Shown here in pieces: positions 8,030-15,411 of a stretch of DNA of 40,524 bases. How positions within the stretch are numbered: position 1 is the first letter of the stretch; every line of letters begins with the position of its first letter. A program made the translations under genes and the position numbers. The notes under the pieces are model-generated. The model was not told where the DNA came from and did no database searches. It was given only the letters and a program-made list of their open reading frames with translations. Origin of the DNA: an uncultured Oscillospiraceae bacterium (GTDB taxonomy: Bacteria > Bacillota > Clostridia > Oscillospirales > Oscillospiraceae). The stretch lies in contig CALWVV010000018.1 of the NCBI GenBank assembly GCA_944385035.1, positions 1-40,524 of the forward strand, in the 5' to 3' direction.

Positions 8030-8814
8030 GCGAAGTCTATGAGGCGCTGAATGGCTGGGCTCCATTTGAGATCCAGATGGACTTTGACAATGCGGGGTTT
8101 CTGGTAGGCCGGGGGAACCGGGAGGCAACCAAAATCCTGGTGGCTCTGGATATTACCCAGGACGTGGCTTGCGAGGCTGCGGATTGGGGTGCTCAGCTGG
8201 TGGTATCCCACCATCCAGTTATTTTCCACCCCGTTCGGTCCGTTACCGATGCTGATCCCACAGGGCGGATTTTGCTGGAACTGATGGAGAAAGGCGTAGC
8301 TGCCATCTGTGCCCATACCAACTTAGATGCGGCCCAGGGGGGCGTCAACGACTGCCTGACACAGGCGCTGGCGCTTACCCAAGTGGGGCAATTGCACCAG
8401 GATGGAGTGCTGGACGACGGGACCCCCTACGGCATTGGACGCGTGGGCGTGGCCCACAAACCGGACCTGTCCCCAGGGGAGTACGCCGCCTATGTGAAAG
8501 AGCGGTTGGGGGCCGCGTCAGTCCGGTATGCAGACGGTGGGAAACCTGTGGCCAAAGTGGCGGTGGGGGGCGGCTCCTGCGGCTCCATGCTGGAGGATGC
8601 CCTCAAAGCGGGGTGTGATACCTTTGTCACCGCGGATGTGAAGTATGATGTCTTTCTTCAGGCAAAAGCTCTGGGAATCAACCTGTTGGATGCCGGACAC
8701 TTTGCCACGGAAAACGTGGTTTGCCCCAGTCTGGTGAAATTTCTGACGGAGAAATTCTCAGGGGTTGAGGTGCGCTTATCTCAGCGTCACCGGGAGGCCT
8801 ATTTTGGAGTGTAA
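8017..8814 (+). CDS. Nif3-like dinuclear metal-centre protein (YqfO family)
   Basis: Member of the NIF3/YqfO family of hexameric proteins with a two-metal site; the molecular role is not settled, and some members are annotated as type 2 GTP cyclohydrolase I. The metal-site motifs are present: SHHPVIF (H65, H66), AHTNLDAA (H100, D104) and GHFATE near the C-terminus. At 265 residues it is the short form, lacking the PII-like insert seen in Bacillus YqfO. ATG 8017 is preferred to GTG 8008 because AGAGGAG (8002-8008) is well spaced from it. It overlaps trmK and is overlapped in turn by the membrane-protein gene. Confidence 0.9.
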   Translation: MATVSEVYEALNGWAPFEIQMDFDNAGFLVGRGNREATKILVALDITQDVACEAADWGAQLVVSHHPVIFHPVRSVTDADPTGRILLELMEKGVAAICAHTNLDAAQGGVNDCLTQALALTQVGQLHQDGVLDDGTPYGIGRVGVAHKPDLSPGEYAAYVKERLGAASVRYADGGKPVAKVAVGGGSCGSMLEDALKAGCDTFVTADVKYDVFLQAKALGINLLDAGHFATENVVCPSLVKFLTEKFSGVEVRLSQRHREAYFGV

Positions 8815-10471
8815 ATCCCGCCGCTGGAGCAGATGGGACTGGGGAATGGTGCTGGTACTGTTTTTGCTTCTGACAGCCCGTGCCTGCGCTTGGGGGGTTC
8901 AGTACTGGCCCCAGATCGATGACTATATCCAGCTGTGCAACTATGTGCGCAACAGCACCCTGGCAGCGGTGCAAGAGAGCATAGGTATTTTGGGTGCACG
9001 CCCGCTGGCTGTGGTGGGAGATTTTTACCTGTGGGGTAAGATGTTTTCCTTCCTCATCGTGGGTGTGGCCATGATCTCCCTGATGTACGCGCTCTCTGTA
9101 GTCATGCTCCGGCGGCAGCTGGGGCGGTATTTCCCTGTGAGCCCGCTGTTTCTCGTGCTGTTTACCCTGCTGCCTCTTGGAGTAGAGGGCACCTATTGGA
9201 TGTCGGCCGCCACACGGGTCGTGTGCGGGCTGTTCGTTGCGGTTCTGGCATCGGGGGCTTTCCTCAAGTGGATGGATACTGGCAGTTGGCTCTGGGCATT
9301 GGCCTTTGCGCTGCTGCAAGTCATGCCCATGGGCTTTTATGAGCAGTCTGGCGTTTTTGCGGTGACGCTGGTGGTAGGCCTTGCCATTTTGGAGGTCATC
9401 CAAAGCCGGCGGCTGAAACGGGCGCTGCTGGCCCTATGGAGCCTGCCGGCTATGGGGCTTTATTTTGCCGTAACCCATCTTTTGACGGTGGGGAGCATGT
9501 ATACAGGCCGGGCCAAGGTTCTCCTGCCCACCGATCCCGCCTGGTGGGAAAGCCTGCTGCCGGAAGCACTCCGACAGATCAAGACGGTTTTTTTAACTGG
9601 AAATTTTTATACTCTGGGAAAGGGGTTTTGGCGAGGATTTCAGGCGATTTGTTCCGGAGAGCTCATCGTTTGGGCAGCGGTGACAGCAGCACTGTGTCTG
9701 CTGTTCTGGCTGCTGTGCGTGCGGTGTCCGGACAGAGAGAGACGAAGCGAATTTCTCTCGCCCTGGCTGGAAGTGACAGCGGGAATCCTTTTGTTTCTTG
9801 CCCCGCTGACCATATTCCTGGTGCTGGAAAATCCCTGGTTTTCCTTCCGGGGGGCGGTGACCTCTTTTGCGGGCCTGGCCTTGGTGTGCGATACTGCGGT
9901 AACTGCCCTTTGGAGGTGCTTGCCTGGGCGAAAGAGGGGACTGCCTGGTTTGGCAGCCCTGCTGGCTTTGATCTTCTGTATAGCGGGAGCTTCTGAGATT
10001 GGGGATTACCGGGCCAACTATCAGGCGGACCAGAAGGTGGGAATGGCGGTAGTTCAGGTTCTAGAGAAGGATTTTCCCCGGCCAAGGGATAACGGCTATA
10101 CCCAGCGCATTGGGATTCTCAACATCCAGCCCACCTACCTTGAGGAGCAAAACTACTACTACCACGAGCATATCCATGGCTGTACAGAGAGCAGCTGGGC
10201 TTTTCAGGGACTGCTTGCCAGCTTGGGAGATCAAGGAACCTGGGACGTGACCCCGCTGCCCACCCATCCCATGTATTACCACTGGAACAAGGATACCCAT
10301 CGGCCGGAGAGCTTTGATGTGCTCTATTATTACGATGGACAGAGGATTTTCCCCGTAGAACTGAAACAGACCGGGGAGCACCAGTTCCGGGTGCTGGACG
10401 TAGAGGGCCGGACAGTGGGAACTATTTGGGAAGAGGAAAACCAAAGAGGATACTTCCAGGCAGAGGAATAA
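8804..10471 (+). CDS. Polytopic membrane protein, GT-C-like (unknown function)
   Basis: A protein of about 555 residues that I cannot name. It has some 11 hydrophobic segments (roughly 14-31, 75-100, 112-160 as two, 165-200 as two, 210-230, 285-305, 320-345, 352-375, 380-400) and a hydrophilic C-terminal tail of ~150 residues rich in Tyr and His. The first external loop carries a di-acid, QIDDY (D39, D40), directly after the first segment, as in GT-C glycosyltransferases such as PMT/ArnT-type enzymes; this is suggestive only. TTG 8804 is chosen: GGGAGG at 8792-8797 is six bases away and gives a basic N-terminus before the first membrane segment; ATG 8846 has no good site. It overlaps the nif3-like gene by 11 bases. 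Confidence 0.75.
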   Translation: MECKSRRWSRWDWGMVLVLFLLLTARACAWGVQYWPQIDDYIQLCNYVRNSTLAAVQESIGILGARPLAVVGDFYLWGKMFSFLIVGVAMISLMYALSVVMLRRQLGRYFPVSPLFLVLFTLLPLGVEGTYWMSAATRVVCGLFVAVLASGAFLKWMDTGSWLWALAFALLQVMPMGFYEQSGVFAVTLVVGLAILEVIQSRRLKRALLALWSLPAMGLYFAVTHLLTVGSMYTGRAKVLLPTDPAWWESLLPEALRQIKTVFLTGNFYTLGKGFWRGFQAICSGELIVWAAVTAALCLLFWLLCVRCPDRERRSEFLSPWLEVTAGILLFLAPLTIFLVLENPWFSFRGAVTSFAGLALVCDTAVTALWRCLPGRKRGLPGLAALLALIFCIAGASEIGDYRANYQADQKVGMAVVQVLEKDFPRPRDNGYTQRIGILNIQPTYLEEQNYYYHEHIHGCTESSWAFQGLLASLGDQGTWDVTPLPTHPMYYHWNKDTHRPESFDVLYYYDGQRIFPVELKQTGEHQFRVLDVEGRTVGTIWEEENQRGYFQAEE

Positions 10472-10494
10472 GGAGAATTTTTTGTAAATAATCC

Positions 10495-10523
10495 TTGCAT
10501 TCACCAACTTTCTATGATATAAT
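10495..10523 (+). promoter_or_regulatory. SigA-type promoter of rplS
   Basis: TTGCAT (10495-10500), a 17-base spacer, and a perfect TATAAT (10518-10523). Confidence 0.82.
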
Positions 10524-10620
10524 CCCCTAGTCTGAATAACGGGCGGTCCTCTGCGGCGCACCTTCCAGCGGGAAGAGGCAAAGGCCGGAATGAACGCCTA
10601 TACAACAGGAGGAAAATATT
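10524..10620 (+). other. rplS 5' leader, possibly an L19-type autoregulatory leader
   Basis: About 90 transcribed bases precede rplS. CCTCT near 10547 can pair with AGAGG near 10573, enclosing a GC-rich region, ahead of AGGAGG before the ATG. Firmicute rplS genes often carry an L19 leader RNA; I cannot confirm the consensus by eye. Confidence 0.3.
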
Positions 10621-10962
10621 ATGGATCTGATGAAGGCTTTTACCGAGAAGTACACCAAGGCCGAGCCCCCCGTGGCCAATGTGGGCGACACTGTGCGCGT
10701 TCATCTGAAAGTCAAGGAAGGCAACCGTGAGCGTATCCAGGTGTTCGAGGGCACTGTGATCGCCAAGAAGCACGGCGGCATTGAGGAGACCTTCACCGTG
10801 CGTCGTGTTTCCTACGGCGTTGGTGTGGAGAAGGTGTTCCCTGTTCACTCTCCCGCTGTGGAGAAGATCGAGCTGGTGCGCCATGGTAAGGTCCGCCGCG
10901 CCAAGCTGTACTACCTGCGTGGCCGCGTGGGCAAGGCTGCCAAGATCAAAGAGGCCCTGTAA
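10621..10962 (+). CDS. rplS: 50S ribosomal protein L19
   Basis: Large-subunit protein at the interface with the small subunit. The 113 residues match L19 throughout: [23 protein letters not shown] is split over residues about 22-44, then the signature [19 protein letters not shown] region (60-78) and the basic [20 protein letters not shown] end. Codon use is strongly biased to C/G-ending codons, as expected of a highly expressed gene. It has its own consensus promoter, an AGGAGG ribosome site and a strong terminator, so it appears to be a single-gene unit ahead of rbgA. Confidence 0.98.
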   Translation: MDLMKAFTEKYTKAEPPVANVGDTVRVHLKVKEGNRERIQVFEGTVIAKKHGGIEETFTVRRVSYGVGVEKVFPVHSPAVEKIELVRHGKVRRAKLYYLRGRVGKAAKIKEAL

Positions 10963-10972
10963 TTCAAGCGCG

Positions 10973-11002
10973 AAAAAGGAGCGGTTTTGCCGCTCCTTTT
11001 TT
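10973..11002 (+). terminator. Intrinsic terminator after rplS
   Basis: AAGGAGCGG (ending 10984) and CCGCTCCTT (from 10990) form the stem with loop TTTTG, followed by a run of six T. Confidence 0.88.
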
Positions 11003-11007
11003 CATAT

Positions 11008-11066
11008 AGCGTCCGAGGCCTTGACGGTGAGTGAGCCGAGGCGTGAATGGTACAGCGTCCGAGGCC
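11008..11066. repeat. Short direct repeat between rplS and rbgA
   Basis: AGCGTCCGAGGCC occurs at 11008-11020 and again at 11054-11066 (46-base period), with a related CCGAGGCGTGAATGG between them and the palindrome AAGGCCTT at 11074-11081. It could be an intergenic REP-like element or an operator; it occupies most of the gap before rbgA. Confidence 0.45.
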
Positions 11067-11115
11067 GCGAACTAAGGCCTTAAGCACAGCCTTGGGCATA
11101 GAAAGGAGAAGTTCC

Positions 11116-12003
11116 ATGTATATCCAGTGGTACCCAGGCCATATGACAAAAACCCGGCGGCAGATCGAGGCAGATCTGAAGCTGGTGGACATTGTAGTAG
11201 AGATCATCGACGCCAGAATCCCCATTTCCAGCCGGAACCCGGACATCGATGCCATCTGTGCCGGAAAGCCCAGACTTGTGGTGCTGAACCGGGCGGACCA
11301 GGCCGACCCCGCAGGCAACCAGAAGTGGACAGCTTGGTTCCGGGCCCAGGGCTGGGCAGTGCTGGAGACCGACGCCAAAAGCGGCGGGGGAGTCAACCGT
11401 TTTTCTGCTGTGATCCAGAGTGTGCTGAAAGAGCAGATCGAGAAGTGGCGAGAGAAGGGCCAGGTGGGACGGCCTGTTCGCGCCATGGTGGTGGGAGTGC
11501 CCAATGTGGGCAAGTCCACCTTCATCAATAAAGTAGCTAAGAAGAAATCGGCCAAAGCCAGTGACCGTCCGGGCGTCACACGGGGCAAGCAATGGGTGAA
11601 CGTGGACCAGAGCCTGGATCTGTTGGATACCCCAGGAATCCTCTGGCCGAAATTCGAGGACGAGGTCACCGGAATGAACCTGGCCTTTACCGGGGCGGTA
11701 AAGGATGACATTATGGACGTGGAGACCCTGGGCTGCCATCTCATGGCCCTTTTGGGAGAGCGTTACCCCCAGACCCTGGTGAACTCCTATAAGCTTCCCC
11801 AAGTCCCTGCACGGGAGGAGGGAGAGAACGACGTGGCCTATGGCTATCGTCTGCTGGAGGCCTGTGCCCAGAAGCGCGGCATGCGGATCTCCGGGGGAGA
11901 GCTGGACACAGAACGGATGGCGCGGGTGCTGCTGGATGAGTACCGTGCCGGAAAGCTGGGACGCTTTACACTGGAGCTGCCGGAAGAGAAGGAGACGGTT
12001 TGA
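11116..12003 (+). CDS. rbgA: Ribosome biogenesis GTPase RbgA (YlqF)
   Basis: Circularly permuted GTPase needed for late assembly of the 50S subunit. The motif order is permuted as expected: the G4-type NRAD (58-61) precedes G1 GVPNVGKST (127-135), with DTPG (171-174) after it. The N-terminal WYPGHMTKT segment is diagnostic of the YlqF branch, and the C-terminal ~90 residues form the usual RNA-binding helical domain. ATG 11116 has AAAGGAG at 11102-11108. The order rplS-rbgA-rnhB is the same as in Bacillus subtilis. The stop overlaps the rnhB start (TGATG). Confidence 0.96.
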   Translation: MYIQWYPGHMTKTRRQIEADLKLVDIVVEIIDARIPISSRNPDIDAICAGKPRLVVLNRADQADPAGNQKWTAWFRAQGWAVLETDAKSGGGVNRFSAVIQSVLKEQIEKWREKGQVGRPVRAMVVGVPNVGKSTFINKVAKKKSAKASDRPGVTRGKQWVNVDQSLDLLDTPGILWPKFEDEVTGMNLAFTGAVKDDIMDVETLGCHLMALLGERYPQTLVNSYKLPQVPAREEGENDVAYGYRLLEACAQKRGMRISGGELDTERMARVLLDEYRAGKLGRFTLELPEEKETV

Positions 12004-12608
12004 TGGATTTCTGGCAATATGAGCGGGAAGCTCAGCAGGCCGGGTTTCGGACGGTGTGCGGCTGTGATGAGGCGGGGGCAGGCCCTTTGGCCGGACCGGT
12101 GTACGCCGCTGCGGTGATCCTGCCGTTTGGAGAAGAAATCCCCGGTCTCAATGACTCGAAAAAGCTGACCGAAAAAAAACGGGAGGCCCTGTTTCCACTT
12201 GTGAAGGAAAAGGCGCTGGCCTGGTCGGTGGCCTTTGTGGAGGCGGAGGAGATCGACCGCACGGATATCCTCAGCGCCCGTATGAAGGCTATGCAGCTGG
12301 CCATGGATGGCCTGAGCATTCCCGCTGACTTTGCTCTCATTGACGGCAACCGGGACAAAGGAAAGAGCAGCGCTATTACGACCTGTCACCGCTGCATTAT
12401 AAAGGGGGACAGCCTGTCGGCTTCTGTGGCCGCCGCATCCATCCTGGCCAAGGTGAGCCGGGACCACCATATGCTGGAGCTGGCCCGCCAGTACCCGGAA
12501 TACCGCTTTGACAAGCATAAGGGCTATGGCACCAAGCTCCACTATGAGCTTCTGCGTGCCTATGGGCCCAGTCCCATCCACCGCAGAACCTTTTTAAAAA
12601 ACCTATGA
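12003..12608 (+). CDS. rnhB: Ribonuclease HII
   Basis: Endonuclease cutting RNA in RNA/DNA hybrids and at single misincorporated ribonucleotides. The 201 residues include the acidic active-site residues D22-E23 in CDEAGAGPLAGP, D114 in ALIDGN, and the later SVAAASILAKVSRD block. In characterised enzymes the loop after the first Asp-Glu is Gly-Arg-Gly and recognises the RNA-DNA junction; here it reads Gly25-Ala26-Gly27. ATG 12003 overlaps the rbgA stop and has AAGGAG at 11989-11994. The gene is followed with an ATGA overlap by yraN. Confidence 0.95.
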   Translation: MDFWQYEREAQQAGFRTVCGCDEAGAGPLAGPVYAAAVILPFGEEIPGLNDSKKLTEKKREALFPLVKEKALAWSVAFVEAEEIDRTDILSARMKAMQLAMDGLSIPADFALIDGNRDKGKSSAITTCHRCIIKGDSLSASVAAASILAKVSRDHHMLELARQYPEYRFDKHKGYGTKLHYELLRAYGPSPIHRRTFLKNL

Positions 12609-12973
12609 GCGGGCAGGAGAGCAGGCTTCTGGGCCGATGGGGAGAGACTCTGGCGGCGGAATTTCTGCGGCGGCGCGGCTATTCCATTCTCGGTGCCGGG
12701 TGGCGGTGCCGGTTTGGAGAGATCGACCTGATTGCTGCGGACAAAACCTACCTGTGCTTTGTGGAGGTCAAGCTGAGAAAATCGGCCGCCTATGGTACCG
12801 CCGGGGCCTTTGTGGACCGGCGCAAGCAGGAGAAGCTGCGCCTGACTGCGCAGATGTACCTTTGCCAGCACCCGACCAGCCTCCAGCCCAGATTTGATGT
12901 GGTGGAAATCTATGCCCCTCAGGGAATCCAGACGGAGCAGCCGGAAATCAATATTCTGGAAAACGCCTTTTGA
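12605..12973 (+). CDS. YraN family endonuclease-like protein (UPF0102)
   Basis: A 122-residue protein of the YraN/UPF0102 family. It starts with the family's 'GRxGExxAAxFLxxxGYxIL' pattern (about residues 10-30) and carries the restriction-endonuclease-like core GEIDLIA then FVEVKLR (about 38-58), where D and E-x-K would form the PD-(D/E)xK metal site. Its cellular job is unknown; it commonly follows rnhB. The ATG overlaps the rnhB stop as ATGA. No clear terminator is seen before the thrC promoter. Confidence 0.9.
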   Translation: MSGQESRLLGRWGETLAAEFLRRRGYSILGAGWRCRFGEIDLIAADKTYLCFVEVKLRKSAAYGTAGAFVDRRKQEKLRLTAQMYLCQHPTSLQPRFDVVEIYAPQGIQTEQPEINILENAF

Positions 12974-13005
12974 GGCAAATTCCCCCGGCTTTTTCCCAAA
13001 ATCCC

Positions 13006-13034
13006 TTGACCGTGGGGCGGGAAGCTGGCATAAT
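13006..13034 (+). promoter_or_regulatory. SigA-type promoter of thrC
   Basis: TTGACC (13006-13011), 17 bases, CATAAT (13029-13034). No T-box or other long leader is evident in the 65 bases before the start codon. Confidence 0.68.
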
Positions 13035-13099
13035 GAATTATTAGAACGATGCGGACCATGTGCCGCGAGACGACTTCAGTGAAGATGGGAAGGATCGCC

Positions 13100-14584
13100 A
13101 TGCAGTATATCAGTACCAGAAACGTAGGCTTCCAGTGCTCTGCCTCCCAGGCCATTGTCCAGGGCCTGGCCAAGGACGGAGGACTGCTGACGCCCTTTTA
13201 CATTCCCAAGCTGCCCAACAAGGCCCTGGAGGAGATGAAGTCCATGGCCTATCAGCACCGGGCGGTGTACATTATGAAGCAGTTTTTGGAGGAGTTCTCC
13301 GTTAAGGAGCTCACCGACTTTGCCAATGCCGCTTATGGGCCGGAAAAGTTTGACACCCCCGCGGTGGCTCCGGTGCGCACGGTGGATGGAAACACCCACT
13401 GTCTGGAGTTGTGGCATGGCCCCACCTGTGCCTTTAAGGACATGGCCCTTCAGATGCTGCCCCACCTGCTGTCCGCCTCCCTGGTAAAGACCGAGGAGGA
13501 GAAGACCGCCTGCATCCTGGTGGCTACCTCCGGTGACACCGGAAAGGGAGCCTTGGAGGGCTTCCGGGACGTGCCCCGGACCAAGATTTTGGTGTTCTAT
13601 CCCAAGGACGGCGTGTCTGAGGTTCAGCAGCTCCAGATGGTCACCCAGGAGGGCAGCAACGTGGGGGTCGCCGCAGTGTACGGCAACTTTGACGATGCCC
13701 AGACCGGCGTAAAGCGCCTGTTTTCTGATCAGGAGCTGGCAAAGGAGCTGGCGGACAAGGGATATTTCTTCTCCTCGGCCAACTCCATCAACTGGGGCCG
13801 CGTGCTGCCTCAGATCGTCTACTACATCTCCGCCTACTGTGACCTGCTCCGGGACGAAAAGATCGAGTCTGGACAGAAGGTCAACGTGTGCGTGCCCACC
13901 GGCAACTTCGGCAACATCCTGGCTGCTTACTACGCCCGTGAGATGGGAGTGCCCATCGACCAGCTGATCTGCGCCTCCAACAGCAACAACGTCCTCACCG
14001 ACTTTATCCGCACCGGCGTGTATGACCGTAACCGGGACTTCTATAACACCATGTCCCCCTCCATGGACATCCTGATCTCCTCCAACCTGGAGCGGCTCCT
14101 CTTTGCCCTCACCCAGGACACGGAAGAGGTGAAGGGGTACATGAAGGAACTGGCCGCTTCGGGCCGCTACCAGGTCCGTGACCGGATCAAGGAGAAGCTT
14201 CAGCAGCGTTTCAAGGGGTACTTCTGCAATGATAAGGAGACCCAGCGGGTGATCCGGGAGATGTACGATAACCACGGTTACCTCATCGATACCCACACTG
14301 CCGTGGCCTTCTCTGCTTTGGAGCAGTACCGGAAGGAGACTGGGGACGAGACGGTGTGCATCGTGGCCTCCACAGCCAGCCCCTTTAAGTTCTGTGACAG
14401 CGTGCTGGAGGCCCTGGGGGAGACGGAGATCGCTCAGGGACTGGATGCTCTGGATCAGCTTGCTGCCAAGTCCGGTCAGCCCGCTCCCGCGCCTCTGTCT
14501 GGTCTGCGTGACAAGCAGATTCGCTTTACGGAGACTGTGGAGAAAGAGCACATGGTGGACGCTGTGTGGAACATGCTGGGGTGA
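13100..14584 (+). CDS. thrC: Threonine synthase
   Basis: PLP enzyme converting O-phosphohomoserine to threonine. The 494-residue length and the RNVGFQCSASQAIVQGLAKDGGLL start mark the longer class of threonine synthase. The cofactor lysine is K113 in GPTCAFKDMALQ, ATSGDTGKGALEGF (about 147-160) binds the PLP phosphate, and VPTGNFGNILAAYYA (about 273-287) is the second conserved cofactor loop. ATG 13100 is preceded by GGGAAGGA; the upstream in-frame ATG at 13049 would place extra residues in the leader. The metallophosphoesterase gene starts three bases after the stop, so the pair is probably one transcript. Confidence 0.95.
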   Translation: MQYISTRNVGFQCSASQAIVQGLAKDGGLLTPFYIPKLPNKALEEMKSMAYQHRAVYIMKQFLEEFSVKELTDFANAAYGPEKFDTPAVAPVRTVDGNTHCLELWHGPTCAFKDMALQMLPHLLSASLVKTEEEKTACILVATSGDTGKGALEGFRDVPRTKILVFYPKDGVSEVQQLQMVTQEGSNVGVAAVYGNFDDAQTGVKRLFSDQELAKELADKGYFFSSANSINWGRVLPQIVYYISAYCDLLRDEKIESGQKVNVCVPTGNFGNILAAYYAREMGVPIDQLICASNSNNVLTDFIRTGVYDRNRDFYNTMSPSMDILISSNLERLLFALTQDTEEVKGYMKELAASGRYQVRDRIKEKLQQRFKGYFCNDKETQRVIREMYDNHGYLIDTHTAVAFSALEQYRKETGDETVCIVASTASPFKFCDSVLEALGETEIAQGLDALDQLAAKSGQPAPAPLSGLRDKQIRFTETVEKEHMVDAVWNMLG

Positions 14585-14587
14585 ACT

Positions 14588-15292
14588 ATGGCCCTGTACG
14601 CCATTGGAGATACGCATCTATCCCTGGGCAGCGACAAACCCATGGACGTGTTCGGCGGAGGCTGGACCGGTTATGTGGACAAGCTGCGGGAGGGATTTTC
14701 CCACGTAGGGGCGGAGGACACCGTGGTGATCTGTGGTGATGTGTCCTGGGGCATGAGCCTGGAGGAGGCAAAGACGGACTTTGCCTTTTTGGACCGTCTG
14801 CCCGGAAAGCGGAAGCTGCTGCTGAAGGGCAACCACGACTATTGGTGGACGACCGCATCCAAAATGAGCCGCTTTTTTCAGGAGAATGGTTTTTCTACCC
14901 TGGAGATTCTCCATAATAACTGCGCCTTTTATGGGGAAATTGCCCTGTGCGGCACACGGGGTTGGTTTTATGAGGAGGAGCGCGGAGAACACAGCGCCAA
15001 AATCTTCAACCGGGAGCTTATGCGCCTGGAAACCTCGCTGAAGGCTGGGGGAGAACGGGAGAAGATCTGTTTTCTTCATTATCCGCCCATCTACCAGGGA
15101 TACCGCTGTCAGGAGATCCTCGACCTGCTGAAGCGGTATGGAGTGAAGCTGTGCTGCTACGGTCATCTTCACGGCCCCAGCCACCGTTTTGCCGTCAACG
15201 GAGTGTGGGATGGGGTGGATTTCCGGCTGATTGCCGCGGACTATGTGGGATTTCAGCCGGTAGAGCTCCTTTTTTCGGAAAAATTTCTTTAA
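14588..15292 (+). CDS. Calcineurin-like metallophosphoesterase
   Basis: A 234-residue two-metal phosphoesterase of unknown substrate. All metal-binding motifs are present in order: GDTH (7-10), GDVSW (50-54), GNHDYWW (81-87), FLHYPP (about 157-162) and GHLHG (about 193-197). The family is often annotated as a 'Ser/Thr phosphatase' without evidence. It begins three bases after thrC. The C-terminal DYVGFQPVEL is typical of this clostridial subgroup. A GGGGTGA run overlapping the thrC stop serves as ribosome site. Confidence 0.9.
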   Translation: MALYAIGDTHLSLGSDKPMDVFGGGWTGYVDKLREGFSHVGAEDTVVICGDVSWGMSLEEAKTDFAFLDRLPGKRKLLLKGNHDYWWTTASKMSRFFQENGFSTLEILHNNCAFYGEIALCGTRGWFYEEERGEHSAKIFNRELMRLETSLKAGGEREKICFLHYPPIYQGYRCQEILDLLKRYGVKLCCYGHLHGPSHRFAVNGVWDGVDFRLIAADYVGFQPVELLFSEKFL

Positions 15293-15308
15293 AATTTAAA
15301 AAATAGTC

Positions 15309-15337
15309 TGGTCAAACCGCCGCTTATCTGATAAAAT
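15309..15337 (+). promoter_or_regulatory. Probable tig promoter
   Basis: TGGTCA (15309-15314), 17 bases, TAAAAT (15332-15337), about 75 bases before the start codon. The transcribed leader contains a hairpin: CCCC-A-ACCTT (15363-15371) against AAGGT-GGGG (15378-15386). Confidence 0.5.
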
Positions 15338-15411
15338 ATCGTGGCGAAAGTAAACAGGCTCTCCCCAACCTTATGCAAAGGTGGGGTGGGCCGACAGGAG
15401 GAAATTAACAA

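Noticed and set aside
15310-15316. GGTCAAA upstream of tig as a CtsR operator
   Set aside because: CtsR sites need two heptads in tandem; only one is present.
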